Assembly (NCBI GenBank): GCA_958295945.1
Contig: OY282386.1
Coordinates: 930,001-994,000 of the forward strand
Length of the DNA stretch: 64,000 bases
Source: Candidatus Poribacteria bacterium
GTDB lineage: Bacteria; Poribacteria; WGA-4E; WGA-3G
Direction of reading: 5' to 3'
Shown here: piece by piece, positions 53,809 through 61,957 of the stretch
Layout of the letters: every line of letters starts with the position of its first letter
How positions within the stretch are numbered: the first letter of the stretch is position 1
Made by a program: the position numbers and the translations under genes
Notes under the pieces: model-generated
What the model was told of the DNA's origin: nothing
What the model saw: only the letters and a program-made list of their open reading frames with translations
The model's database searches: none

Positions 53809-54618
53809 TCAATATGACACACCGCGAATTTGATATTTCTGTTTAAGGTATCCCCAGGTTATCGGCAATTTATCATCTGGGTCAACCGATAACAATCTAT
53901 CAATACCTTTCTGAACCAATTGCACCTCTTTTTGAGTAAGTCCACGGTTGTAGATAGCAAACTCGTCCATATCCCCATTATAGTAGCGATTTAGATTAGG
54001 TGGGTCTTCATCACCAAGCAGCAGATGTGCTTCAACAGGCACTAATTCACTTTTCTGACGCGGATGATCAATCAATACCTCACCATCAAGATAGACCGTC
54101 CACCATTCTCCACTTTGAAAGGAAATAGCAACATGCTGCCATTTATCCTTGACTATTCTTGCAGGACTTTTTTCGGGGACCTGCCGTCCATTTGTTAATT
54201 TCCAACCCATCCATATATATCCATCTGGATGGAGAAGCACCTCAAAATATTCCTCTACATCCGGTCCCTTGGCTGCAATGAGTTGCCATTCACCAGGTCC
54301 TTTGAATAAGGTAGGTCGGATCCATGCACATACGGTTATGCCTTCGGTAAATAGAAATTGATGGGAATGGAAAACCCGTACAATCCCGTTTTCTCCACCG
54401 AAATTGAGTCCTTTACCGTATTTACCATCGGTCCAACTCGTGTCTCCTTCTAATTTCCCTTCCTGTCCGTTTCCAGATAGATCTGTGACGGTTTCACCCT
54501 GTCCATCTTCAAAACCGAAATAAACAACTAAACCTTCCACTTCAGCTGCTACACAGTCAATTTGATAACTCGCTACCATACATAGTATTATGAGAAAGAG
54601 AATGATAAGGTTTCGCAT
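53809..54618 (-). CDS. Exported LamG / concanavalin-like protein
   Basis: 269 residues. Signal peptide (MRNLIILFLIILCMVASYQ), then a LamG-like jelly roll: LVVYFGFEDGQGETVTDLSGNG at the start, ITVCAWIRP, WQHVAISFQSGEWWTVYLDGE, and the closing YYNGDMDEFAIYNRGLTQKEV are the standard marks. Typical of carbohydrate-binding or adhesion proteins in Poribacteria and Planctomycetes. A short helical tail (PITWGYLKQKYQ) follows the fold. AGGAG stands before the ATG. It shares a strand with the PhyH and ThuA genes but lies 159 bases away from the PhyH stop. Confidence 0.85.
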   Translation of the reverse strand: MRNLIILFLIILCMVASYQIDCVAAEVEGLVVYFGFEDGQGETVTDLSGNGQEGKLEGDTSWTDGKYGKGLNFGGENGIVRVFHSHQFLFTEGITVCAWIRPTLFKGPGEWQLIAAKGPDVEEYFEVLLHPDGYIWMGWKLTNGRQVPEKSPARIVKDKWQHVAISFQSGEWWTVYLDGEVLIDHPRQKSELVPVEAHLLLGDEDPPNLNRYYNGDMDEFAIYNRGLTQKEVQLVQKGIDRLLSVDPDDKLPITWGYLKQKYQIRGVSY

Positions 54619-54682
54619 AAGTTTCTCCTGTGTTTAATCGGAACGATGGGTTGCATGATGTGGATGCATCAACATCTAACTA

Positions 54683-54761
54683 CATTGTAAGGTAAGGGCT
54701 CTGTATCAGCCTCAATTTCCTTATGAAACAATAGTAAGACACAGAGACCCATCCTACAATG
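54683..54761. repeat. Imperfect inverted repeat
   Basis: CATTGTAAGGTAAGGGCTCT (54683-) and ACAGAGACCCATCCTACAAT (54741-) form an imperfect inverted pair. The sequence CATTGTAGG...GGTCTCTGTG resembles the interior of the miniature elements near 7373 and 11881, so this may be a remnant of the same repeat family. It lies between the LamG and PhyH genes. Confidence 0.45.
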
Positions 54762-54777
54762 ACTTATGAGTTACGAT

Positions 54778-55500
54778 CTAAGCAAATGGGAATGTGCCTT
54801 GATATCCACGGGGACGTGAAACATGCCATACACCATCATACATAGGTGTTACCTGATAATGGCAAACGACATTGCTCCGTTCCATATCGTCTCTTTCCTT
54901 TGCACCTTGATGCGGCATGTGATTGATGAACACAACACAATCCCCTGCTTTCGGATACAAGATAACATGTTCTTGTGATTCGCACCATTCTTCAAATTTA
55001 GGACGATCTAACGGATACAGATGCGGTGGTTCGTTGATATGACCACCTTGGACAAACTTGAGATGTCCATCGCCTGGACCGTTGTCTTGAAAATAGTACG
55101 TGGTGTTAATCCCGGCTGGTGCCATAGCAAACGGATATTCTTCAACATATCGCTTTTCGTGCCAATACCCGTAAAAGTCCATGTGCCATTCCTGTAGGTA
55201 AGGACCTGGATTGATATGAGCACGCAAACTACGGAGTTGACACTGTTTCCCCATCAACCCCTCAAGATATGGACGGACATTTGGATGTCCGACAAGTGGG
55301 GCATAGGTATCAGGTTCACGATCAAGCAGGGAATCAAACCACATGTTGCCTACTGCGTTCAAACCTTCTTCCCAACCTTGTTCACGGGCATAATTCACAC
55401 GTTGACGTATATTTTCGGTTTCTTCCTGTGACAACGCACCTTCTATTAAGATATAACCGTCTTCCAATAGTTGTGCGACGTTAGCTTTATTATCTTCCAT
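54778..55500 (-). CDS. PhyH-family dioxygenase with canonical HxD site
   Basis: 240 residues. HMD at residues 106-108 (QEWHMDFYGYW) and distal His197 (NHMPHQGAKERDD) give a complete two-His-one-carboxylate iron site; Arg208 nearby may hold 2-oxoglutarate. Of the four family members in this window it is the only one with the textbook HxD...H pattern. AAGGAG precedes the ATG. It follows the ThuA-like gene by 127 bases on the same strand. Substrate unknown. Confidence 0.88.
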   Translation of the reverse strand: MEDNKANVAQLLEDGYILIEGALSQEETENIRQRVNYAREQGWEEGLNAVGNMWFDSLLDREPDTYAPLVGHPNVRPYLEGLMGKQCQLRSLRAHINPGPYLQEWHMDFYGYWHEKRYVEEYPFAMAPAGINTTYYFQDNGPGDGHLKFVQGGHINEPPHLYPLDRPKFEEWCESQEHVILYPKAGDCVVFINHMPHQGAKERDDMERSNVVCHYQVTPMYDGVWHVSRPRGYQGTFPFA

Positions 55501-55627
55501 GGTTCATCTCCTTTTGAAGATTCAGCGTTAGTAGGAGTATTGACTATAAACATATAGCGAGTACTAAAAAGCATACGAGTTCAGAACCGAACAGATAAAC
55601 CAAATAGTTACACTGACAACATGCACT

Positions 55628-56350
55628 CTATTCTAATGGTTCTAAAGGTTGTGAATGTCCAAAGACAGGTTTCGGTGCATCTCCAAGTGCTGCCCATCGC
55701 GCAGCATTCGCTATGACAAGCCGAACATTCTCATCGTAATAGATAGGATAGGTTTCATGACCTGGACGGAAATAGAATATCTTTCCTCTACCACGATAGT
55801 AGCAACAACCACTTCTGAATACTTCACCACCGGGGAACCAACTAATAAAAACAAGCGTATCAGGTTCTGGAACGTCAAACGGTTCACCATACATTTCTGC
55901 ATGTTCTATTTCAAAGTATTCGTCCAATCCTTCAACAATCGGGTGTCCATGTTCTATCACCCAGATACGTTCCTTCTCTGCTGCTTCTCTCCATTTGAGA
56001 CTACATGAAGTACCCATCAAGCGGATAAAAGGTTTGGAATAGTGTCCAGAATGCAGGACAATAAGTCCCATTCCCTGTAGCACCCGTGCCTTTACCTTAT
56101 CAGCAATGGTATCCTCAACGGCACCGTGTGCAGCATGTCCCCACCATATCAGCACATCCGTTTTTTCCAGTACTGCATCAGTTAAACCGTGTTCAGGTTC
56201 ATCTAACGTAGCGGTTAACGTTTCAATACCGTGTTCACTTAATCCATCGGCAATAGCGTTATGAATGCCTTTCGGATAAAGTTTCTTGATAGTTTCGTTC
56301 GTTTTTTCGTGTCTAAATTCGTTCCAAACTGTAACTAAAGGTTGTGACAT
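55628..56350 (-). CDS. ThuA-like protein (trehalose utilisation family)
   Basis: 240 residues with a class I glutamine-amidotransferase-like fold: [42 protein letters not shown] and the closing [33 protein letters not shown] are the ThuA pattern. In rhizobia ThuA/ThuB oxidise trehalose-type disaccharides; homologues in this kind of genome are usually near Gfo/Idh/MocA or PhyH genes with unknown sugars. AAGGAG precedes the ATG. 127 bases upstream of the PhyH gene, possibly one transcript. Confidence 0.88.
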   Translation of the reverse strand: MSQPLVTVWNEFRHEKTNETIKKLYPKGIHNAIADGLSEHGIETLTATLDEPEHGLTDAVLEKTDVLIWWGHAAHGAVEDTIADKVKARVLQGMGLIVLHSGHYSKPFIRLMGTSCSLKWREAAEKERIWVIEHGHPIVEGLDEYFEIEHAEMYGEPFDVPEPDTLVFISWFPGGEVFRSGCCYYRGRGKIFYFRPGHETYPIYYDENVRLVIANAARWAALGDAPKPVFGHSQPLEPLE

Positions 56351-56408
56351 AAGTTTCTCCTTGTGATTAGAAATTGCATTGGATTATGCCGTAGAAACAA
56401 ATTAAACT

Positions 56409-56672
56409 TTATTCAACAGCAACAACGTATTCTGTCAACACAGACCGTCTTTCTTTGGCGCGCTTGGCAGCGTCAACGAATTCGCGTAGTGCTACAATCA
56501 ATTCATCTGCTGTCTCTGGTGTGAATGAGGCTTCTCCATCTACGGGACAAACCCAAGCATAGACGTTTGGAATTTGGATTGAGATACCATCTTCATTATA
56601 ACAAAATACCGTTTGCTGCCATTCTTTTTTTTTCTTGTGGTCTCTACAAATCGGTGGTTCTTTTAGAGTCAT
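56409..56672 (-). CDS. Probable antitoxin-like partner, YgiT-like
   Basis: 87 residues. Short N-terminal Cys/His pair (ICRDH) and a second Cys in VCPVDGEASF, then a helix typical of the end of YgiT/MqsA zinc-finger antitoxins (FTPETADELIVALREFVDAAKRAKE). The metal site is degenerate (C..H...C..D in place of CxxC...CxxC). Start ATG 56672, only 3 bases after the stop of the preceding DUF4258-like gene, with AAGGAG inside that gene. Together they look like a two-gene toxin-antitoxin unit. Assignment from pattern and context, not proven. Confidence 0.5.
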   Translation of the reverse strand: MTLKEPPICRDHKKKKEWQQTVFCYNEDGISIQIPNVYAWVCPVDGEASFTPETADELIVALREFVDAAKRAKERRSVLTEYVVAVE

Positions 56673-56675
56673 AAG

Positions 56676-57002
56676 TTATCTCCTTTTACGCCTTATGCGC
56701 TCAAACGGAGGAAATTGCCATTGATTCTCATCGGGGATGTAAGCAGTCACAAACTCAATGTAAAGCGGATCCGTATATTCACACACAACATGTAGGTAAA
56801 CAACAATGTTCTCAAAGAGAGTAGAACGTCCACAAATTAAAACTCGTCCATCATCCGGATAAGTTTCTATTATTCTTCCGTTAAGAACTCCTTCTACCAT
56901 GTTTTTTACTTGAAAACCTTCTTTTTGCGCATGCAGAATCGCGTGATTTTTAACAAGATAGCTGCCATTTTGAACTCTCTCACGGATGCTTTGTAAATCC
57001 AC
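56676..57002 (-). CDS. Probable toxin-like protein, DUF4258
   Basis: 108 residues. Pattern NHAILHAQKEGFQVKNMVEGVLNG, then IIETYPDDGRVLICGRS and VVYLHVVCEYTDPLYIEFVTAYIPDENQW matches DUF4258, a RelE-like small fold usually encoded beside a YgiT-type zinc-finger gene. It ends in a basic tail (RIRRKRR). GTG start at 57002. The following antitoxin-like gene begins 3 bases after its stop. Order toxin-then-antitoxin is common for this pair. A role as RNase is only inferred. Confidence 0.6.
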   Translation of the reverse strand: MDLQSIRERVQNGSYLVKNHAILHAQKEGFQVKNMVEGVLNGRIIETYPDDGRVLICGRSTLFENIVVYLHVVCEYTDPLYIEFVTAYIPDENQWQFPPFERIRRKRR

Positions 57003-57057
57003 ACCACATTATCCTAAATCAGATTTACAATCTGTTGCCTAAATAAGTGTACCATTC

Positions 57058-58251
57058 TTAGAACATTAATTCTGTTTCCACTGCTTCATCATAATCAACA
57101 CCCTCGACCTCAAATCCAAAGAGGTTACGAAAACGTCTTCTGTAGCCAGCATAATCAGAGAGTTCATGGAAATTGTCAGTATTAATTTTATCCCACCGTT
57201 CAGTAACCGCATTGGTCACATCCTGCCGCAATTCTCTGTCATCCAAACGAATGTAACGATCACTATCCAGTTGCGGTTGTAAGCCAGGACCGAGATGTTC
57301 AGAGAATAACCGCTGCATCTGTCCAATAGGTGCCTCATTGATACCTTTTGCATTCATAATATCATATAGTATACTGATATAAAGCGGGACAACAGGAATC
57401 GCTGCAGACGCTTGTGTTACAACTGCTTTGTTCACAGAAATATATGCATTACCGCCGAATTGATTTGCTAGTTGTTCATCAAGAGCATCAACACGTGCTT
57501 TCAAATCATCTTTCGCCTTGCCGATGGTGCCGTCTCGGTAAATAGACCAAGTTAATGCACTGCCGATATAGGTATACGCAACAACCTTTACTTCTGAGGC
57601 AAGCAATTCTGCATCTGCTAAAGCAGTAATCCACATCTCCAAGTCTTCGCCACCCATCACTGCGATTGTGTCGGAAATTTCTTTATCGTTTGCGGGTTCA
57701 ATCGTTACTGGCACGACGATTTCGTTGTTCAGGTCAATGGTCTTACCAGTATACGGTTCACCAATAGGTTTTAGTTCAGAATTATGCGTTTCACCTGTGC
57801 GAGGATGGGTTCGGCGCGGGGCAGCGATGCTATACACAAGTATATCTACTTTACCGAAATTTGCTTTGAGTTGGTCAATAGCTTCCTGCTTCACCTCATC
57901 AGAAAATGCATCTCCGTTGATGCTTTTAGCAGAAAAACCATCTTTTTGTGCTTGTTGATGAAATGCGACGGTATTGTAATAACCAGCAGATGCAGTACGT
58001 CGTTCATCTGCAGGACGTTCATAGAGAAGTCCTAACGTCTTCGCGCCGTCTCCCCACGTCAATGCAATGCGAGAAGCGAGTCCATAACCCGTTGAAGCAC
58101 CAACGACAAGAGCGTTCAAACCGGTGTCTTTATGAGTAGTGTTCTCTTTTATGAATCCTATCTGGTTTTGAACATTCGCTAGACACCCAGCAGGATGTGC
58201 ATTCGTACAGATAAAACCACGTATCCGTGGTTTAACAATTTGAACTGCCAT
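57058..58251 (-). CDS. fabV: Enoyl-ACP (trans-2-enoyl-CoA) reductase FabV
   Basis: 397 residues, the usual FabV length. NADH-dependent reduction in the last step of fatty-acid elongation. Rossmann segment ALVVGASTGYGLASRIAL with the long FabV-type spacing, GLLYERPADERRTASAGYYN, DILVYSIAAPRRTHPRTG, and the catalytic Tyr-x8-Lys in YIGSALTWSIYRDGTIGKAK-type sequence; C-terminal FEVEGVDYDEAVETEL. FabV is a triclosan-insensitive alternative to FabI. AAGGA precedes the ATG. Separated by only 21 bases from the RidA gene upstream, so likely co-transcribed. Confidence 0.95.
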   Translation of the reverse strand: MAVQIVKPRIRGFICTNAHPAGCLANVQNQIGFIKENTTHKDTGLNALVVGASTGYGLASRIALTWGDGAKTLGLLYERPADERRTASAGYYNTVAFHQQAQKDGFSAKSINGDAFSDEVKQEAIDQLKANFGKVDILVYSIAAPRRTHPRTGETHNSELKPIGEPYTGKTIDLNNEIVVPVTIEPANDKEISDTIAVMGGEDLEMWITALADAELLASEVKVVAYTYIGSALTWSIYRDGTIGKAKDDLKARVDALDEQLANQFGGNAYISVNKAVVTQASAAIPVVPLYISILYDIMNAKGINEAPIGQMQRLFSEHLGPGLQPQLDSDRYIRLDDRELRQDVTNAVTERWDKINTDNFHELSDYAGYRRRFRNLFGFEVEGVDYDEAVETELMF

Positions 58252-58272
58252 TATATCCTTCTTTTTTAAAGG

Positions 58273-58734
58273 TTAGTCTTCAATTTCTACGACCATCTCA
58301 ACTTCAACAGGAATCCCGCCGGGTAATTGCACCATACCGACTGCAGAACGCGCATGTTTGCCTTTATCACCGAATACTTCTACAAGCAGATCTGATACAC
58401 CATTGACAACAGCAGGTTGATCCGTGAAATCTGCTGATGAGTTGACAAAACCGACAACCTTCACTACACGTTTAATCCGATCCAGATCGTCTAATGCATG
58501 TTTGAGTGTGCTTATCAATCCGAGTCCAACTTGACGGGCAGATTCATATCCCTCTTCAATAGTGGCATCTGTTCCGAGTTGACTTTTATATATTTTCCCT
58601 TCACCTGTGCCGGGTCCGTGTCCGGAAGTAAAGATCAGATTTCCTGTTTGAACTGTGGTAACATAATTGGCTACGGGTATAGCAGGCTCGGGTAATTCTA
58701 TCCCTAATTCTTCAAGCCGTTTCTCTATTTTCAT
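58273..58734 (-). CDS. RidA / YjgF-family protein
   Basis: 153 residues. Typical trimeric enamine/imine deaminase family: GNLIFTSGHGPGTGEGKIY at the front, VKVVGFVNSSADFTDQPAVVNGVS in the middle and HARSAVGMVQLPGGIPVEVEMVVEI at the end, with the conserved Arg before SAVGM and the final Glu. It protects PLP enzymes from reactive enamines or has a related deaminase role. About 20 residues longer at the N-terminus than E. coli RidA. Located directly upstream of fabV on the same strand. Confidence 0.9.
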   Translation of the reverse strand: MKIEKRLEELGIELPEPAIPVANYVTTVQTGNLIFTSGHGPGTGEGKIYKSQLGTDATIEEGYESARQVGLGLISTLKHALDDLDRIKRVVKVVGFVNSSADFTDQPAVVNGVSDLLVEVFGDKGKHARSAVGMVQLPGGIPVEVEMVVEIED

Positions 58735-59028
58735 GTAATATCATATCTCCCAAATAGGTTTATAAATTAATATTCTGCAAATAGGAAAATTTGCAGTAAC
58801 TTGTATTATTAAATAGGTTTTAAGTGATTTTGTCAAGGGAATTAATGTTGTTAAGGTTTTCAATATGCATTGAATTTCTACTGATAATGTGATATAATTT
58901 CATTTATAATTCTGGTGAATCTAATTTGTGTATCAACTTTTAATCAAATCCTTTTGGTGTTGTATTTCAAGAAATTGTTTAGTAAACTAAAATGAAAACG
59001 TAAATCCACAATAGGAAAGATACAGATT

Positions 59029-59148
59029 ACACAACGACTGATCAAAGTGATGGAAATTCCACCGCATCTCACCTATGATTACGTTGAAGCACGCCTTAAA
59101 CCGATTTTAACAATCGTAGGTTGTGAGGTAAATACGGAATCACTTTAG
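59029..59148 (+). pseudogene. Remnant of an antitoxin-type gene
   Basis: One frame reads QRLIKVMEIPPHLTYDYVEA before a stop at 59146-59148. This matches QRLIKAMEKPPHLTDEDIEA in the gene at 59534-59968, about 800 bases away, at 15 of 20 positions. There is no start or upstream part. It is a degenerate duplicate of the antitoxin-like C-terminal tail. The gap 58735-59187 contains nothing else I can identify. Confidence 0.6.
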
Positions 59149-59187
59149 TGTGAAGACAGAAATTGTGGACACAATACAACACTTTTC

Positions 59188-59531
59188 ATGAAAATACCTA
59201 ATGCTGAAAATGCAATTGTAGACATTCGCAAGTTACAGGATTATTGCCTTAATCCCAACCATAATAAAGGAAAACATAAAGCTCGTCTATTTTCCACCTT
59301 GTTAGGTATGAGTGCAAGTGATGCAGAAGAGTTGCGCAATATATTGTTAGAAGCAGTCAAGAATCAAGATGCACAATTGGCTGAAAAGAATGCTTATGGT
59401 CAGCGGTTTACGCTTGATTTCATACTGAATTGGCAGGAAAAAATGCGATGATTCGGAGTGGCTGGATTATTGAAACTAATTCTGACATTCCAAAATTGGC
59501 GACTGCGTTTCCATTGATACGTAAGGATTAA
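59188..59531 (+). pseudogene. DUF6883-like protein, split by a frameshift at an A6 run
   Basis: The first frame (59188-59451) encodes 87 residues: MKIPNAENAIVDIRKLQDYCL, NHNKGKHKARLFSTLLGMSA, AEELRNILLEAVKN, ending ILNWQEKMR. The ATG of a second short frame at 59448 overlaps its stop and encodes MIRSGWIIETNSDIPKLATA to a stop at 59531. The tail (R-S-G-W-I-I...D-I-P-K-L) is what the end of this family normally looks like, so an intact gene would run through. A -1 shift at the six-A run 59438-59443 would give one protein of about 117 residues. It is either a programmed shift or a broken gene. Directly upstream of the DUF4926 gene. Confidence 0.55.
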
Positions 59532-59533
59532 CT

Positions 59534-59968
59534 ATGAATAATAAACCTACCGACGACATTTCACGCGTAGATGACTTGTCTGAAAACAATCAAGAACATG
59601 CAGAAAATGCCGAAATCAAACTTCTAGATGTCGTTGCGCTTACTGAAGACCAACCTGAACATAATCTTAAGCGTGGAGAAGTCGGAACAGTCGTTGAAAT
59701 CCTATCCGATGGAGAAGCGTTTGAGGTAGAATTCAGTGATGACAACGGACAAATGTATAAGTGTAGTAGTTTCCTTGCGTCTCAAATCACATTGTTGAAA
59801 AATAATACGGTGAAAAAAAATCCCGCCGCACAACGTCTCATCAAAGCAATGGAAAAGCCACCACATCTCACTGATGAAGACATTGAAGCCCTGAATCAGT
59901 CAATAAAAGAGGGGAAGATACCTATAAAGTTTGATTCACCCTTTGATTCCAATGATAGCGAAAATTAA
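59534..59968 (+). CDS. DUF4926-type protein with antitoxin-like C-terminus
   Basis: 144 residues. Residues about 28-86 (IKLLDVVALTEDQPEHNLKR, GEVGTVVEILSDG, FEVEFSDDNGQMYKC) match DUF4926, a small SH3-like fold usually paired with a DUF6883 gene. The C-terminal 50 residues (AAQRLIKAMEKPPHLTDEDI, IKEGKIPIKFDSPFDSND) look like the tail of an antitoxin that precedes a PIN-domain gene. So the protein may be a hybrid of two modules. AAGGA is 6 bases before the ATG, two bases after the upstream stop. An ATG overlapping its stop opens a PIN-like remnant. Confidence 0.6.
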   Translation: MNNKPTDDISRVDDLSENNQEHAENAEIKLLDVVALTEDQPEHNLKRGEVGTVVEILSDGEAFEVEFSDDNGQMYKCSSFLASQITLLKNNTVKKNPAAQRLIKAMEKPPHLTDEDIEALNQSIKEGKIPIKFDSPFDSNDSEN

Positions 59969-60045
59969 TGAACAAATATCTGTTGGATACATCTTACGAA
60001 AGAATAACTGAATTGGGGTTACGTTTGGAAGACTGGAAGAATTAA
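59968..60045 (+). pseudogene. Possible remnant of a PIN-domain (VapC-like) toxin gene
   Basis: The ATG overlaps the stop codon of the preceding gene (TAATG). It reads MNKYLLDTS, the usual start of PIN-domain toxins (M.YLLDT.), but then continues as unrelated YERITELGLRLEDWKN and stops after 25 codons. Suggests that a toxin gene was deleted or replaced while the antitoxin-like tail stayed. The rest of the gap to 60290 shows no gene. Confidence 0.4.
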
Positions 60046-60253
60046 GAAGAGAGAATTAGAATATATATTGCCTTCCATTACTACTCAGTTTAAACTGCCT
60101 TGTTCCACACAGATTATATAGCAAGCGTTTTCCTGTACTATTTTTCACAAATTTTAACCAATGTTGATGTAGGTTAGGTTCCCAACCACACACATCACAA
60201 TATTCAACCATTGATCAAGTCCATTATATTTGCCCTCAATCCCCAATTTATCC

Positions 60254-60282
60254 TTGCCAACATAAACAATAATTGTTATCCT
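60254..60282 (+). promoter_or_regulatory. Possible promoter of the methyltransferase gene
   Basis: TTGCCA (60254-60259) and TATCCT (60277-60282) with a 17-bp spacer. The expected start, near 60289, would leave almost no leader before the ATG at 60291, which also lacks a Shine-Dalgarno sequence. Weak -10 box. Confidence 0.35.
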
Positions 60283-60290
60283 CTTATTAA

Positions 60291-61766
60291 ATGAAAAAAC
60301 AAGTTGGACAGGTTTTTACACCACTAAATTGGGCAAAATGGCTCATCAATAAATGGGGCATCTTTGATGCATGGATTGATGGTGCACATGTATGCGACCC
60401 GACTGCAGGACAAGGGATATTCGCTCTTGCCATGCTACATATAGCACGAAATAGAGGCATCCCTATCACATCAGAACGGCTATCCCGTATCACCCTCATT
60501 GAGATGATTCCCACACATCTTAAGCATTTCAAAAGAGAAGTCAGAAGAGAATTTAACATTGACTTTCCAGCCGCACAGGTTTTCTGTAAGGATATAATCA
60601 CCAAAAAGCATGATGAGAAATACGATATTCTTATAGGAAACCCTCCGTGGGCGAATTTCGGGGATTTACCCGCAGCTTACAAGAAAGTAATTAAACCTTT
60701 TTTCATTCAAGAGGGATTGGTCGACAATAAGCAACAGTTGCTCTTAGGTTCTTCTCGTGTTGATATGGCAGCATTAGTTTTGAAGGTTGTTGTGGGTAAA
60801 CTACTCAATCAGAACGGATTAGGATATTTCTATCTACCGACCTCTCTCTTTTTCGGTGAGAGTGCACATAGAGGATTTAGAAATTACAAGGCTGATTACC
60901 GACATTTTGCTATTGATAATGTTTATGAATTTTCAACGACTACGGTCTTTGAAGGTGTCAGCACATCATACTGTTGCGCAAGAATTCATGCCGATAAAAA
61001 ACAGAAATTCCCTGTTACATATTACAGAGAATCGGAAGGAAATTGGGTTGAATACAAAGCAGTACCATTTGAAAACCAAAACGCCCCGTGGCGGATCGTC
61101 CAAAATATAGATGAACTCAAGACAGATAATTCACTTGAAATCAGTTTAACTCCTGAACAAAAGCCGCGGCAAGGCGTGAATACATGCGGTGCGAATAATA
61201 TCTTTATTTATGAGCATAAACCATCACATCTACCAGAACATTTGCTATTTCCACTCGCAACAAAAGAGATATGGCGGCAAGACAAATCCTCACCACACAG
61301 ATGGATTATGTTACCCTACTGTCGGGAAACAGGAAAACCGCTTACACACGAGCAAATACAAAAGTATGATACATTGTGCAGTTATCTGCAAAATTTCAGG
61401 GATGTACTACGAGACAGGAAAGGGACAATGCTGCAAACGTTTATTAGTAGAGGGAATTGGTGGGCAATGCTTGGTGTTGGACCCTATTCGTTTGCACCAT
61501 TTAAAGTAATGTGGGAGGCGTATGGAAGAAACAAATTTAACCCCATGGTTTTGAGCAGTGTAGATGGACAGATGTGGCAGGGGAATCAAGCGATGCACGC
61601 CTTTATACCGTGTTGGTCTGAGGAAAACGCACACAAGATAAAAATTGCACTTGAGAACCCAGAAATACTAAAATTGTTACGCCAGCTTAATGGGGGAGGA
61701 AAATGCAACTGGGCACAACCCGGAAAGATAAAGAAATTGTTGTCGTTTTTAGAGATAGATGGGTAA
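60291..61766 (+). CDS. DNA adenine-type methyltransferase (N6, gamma-like), orphan
   Basis: 491 residues. QVFTP near the N-terminus, SAM-binding DPTAGQG (36-42), catalytic NPPW (117-120), and FYLPTSLFFGESAHRGFR downstream are marks of N6-adenine methyltransferases of the TaqI/type IIG kind. The C-terminal half (about 250-490) would be the target-recognition region and is rich in Trp and Arg (WWAMLGVGPYSFAPFKVMWE). No restriction nuclease is adjacent, although a PD-(D/E)XK protein lies 9 kb away. It follows a decayed toxin-antitoxin locus, so a defence-island remnant is plausible. Confidence 0.85.
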   Translation: MKKQVGQVFTPLNWAKWLINKWGIFDAWIDGAHVCDPTAGQGIFALAMLHIARNRGIPITSERLSRITLIEMIPTHLKHFKREVRREFNIDFPAAQVFCKDIITKKHDEKYDILIGNPPWANFGDLPAAYKKVIKPFFIQEGLVDNKQQLLLGSSRVDMAALVLKVVVGKLLNQNGLGYFYLPTSLFFGESAHRGFRNYKADYRHFAIDNVYEFSTTTVFEGVSTSYCCARIHADKKQKFPVTYYRESEGNWVEYKAVPFENQNAPWRIVQNIDELKTDNSLEISLTPEQKPRQGVNTCGANNIFIYEHKPSHLPEHLLFPLATKEIWRQDKSSPHRWIMLPYCRETGKPLTHEQIQKYDTLCSYLQNFRDVLRDRKGTMLQTFISRGNWWAMLGVGPYSFAPFKVMWEAYGRNKFNPMVLSSVDGQMWQGNQAMHAFIPCWSEENAHKIKIALENPEILKLLRQLNGGGKCNWAQPGKIKKLLSFLEIDG

Positions 61767-61921
61767 CCTATAATACCATTTCTAAACAATAACTTATCAT
61801 CACCAAAAACACGTTTGTAGGCGCGCAATTCATTGTGCATCGGACACGCTCTACTTCAATGTGAACTCATGAACCCATAATGAAGTCTTCTTCTTCAGAA
61901 ATGGTGAATGGTGTAATAAAC

Positions 61922-61950
61922 TTGCTTGCTGCCACGTTCATTGCTATAAT
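61922..61950 (+). promoter_or_regulatory. Promoter of uppP, predicting a leaderless mRNA
   Basis: TTGCTT (61922-61927) and TATAAT (61945-61950), 17-bp spacer. The -10 box ends 7 bases before the ATG at 61958, so transcription would start at or next to the first codon. No Shine-Dalgarno is present there. Confidence 0.5.
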
Positions 61951-61957
61951 AAACATT

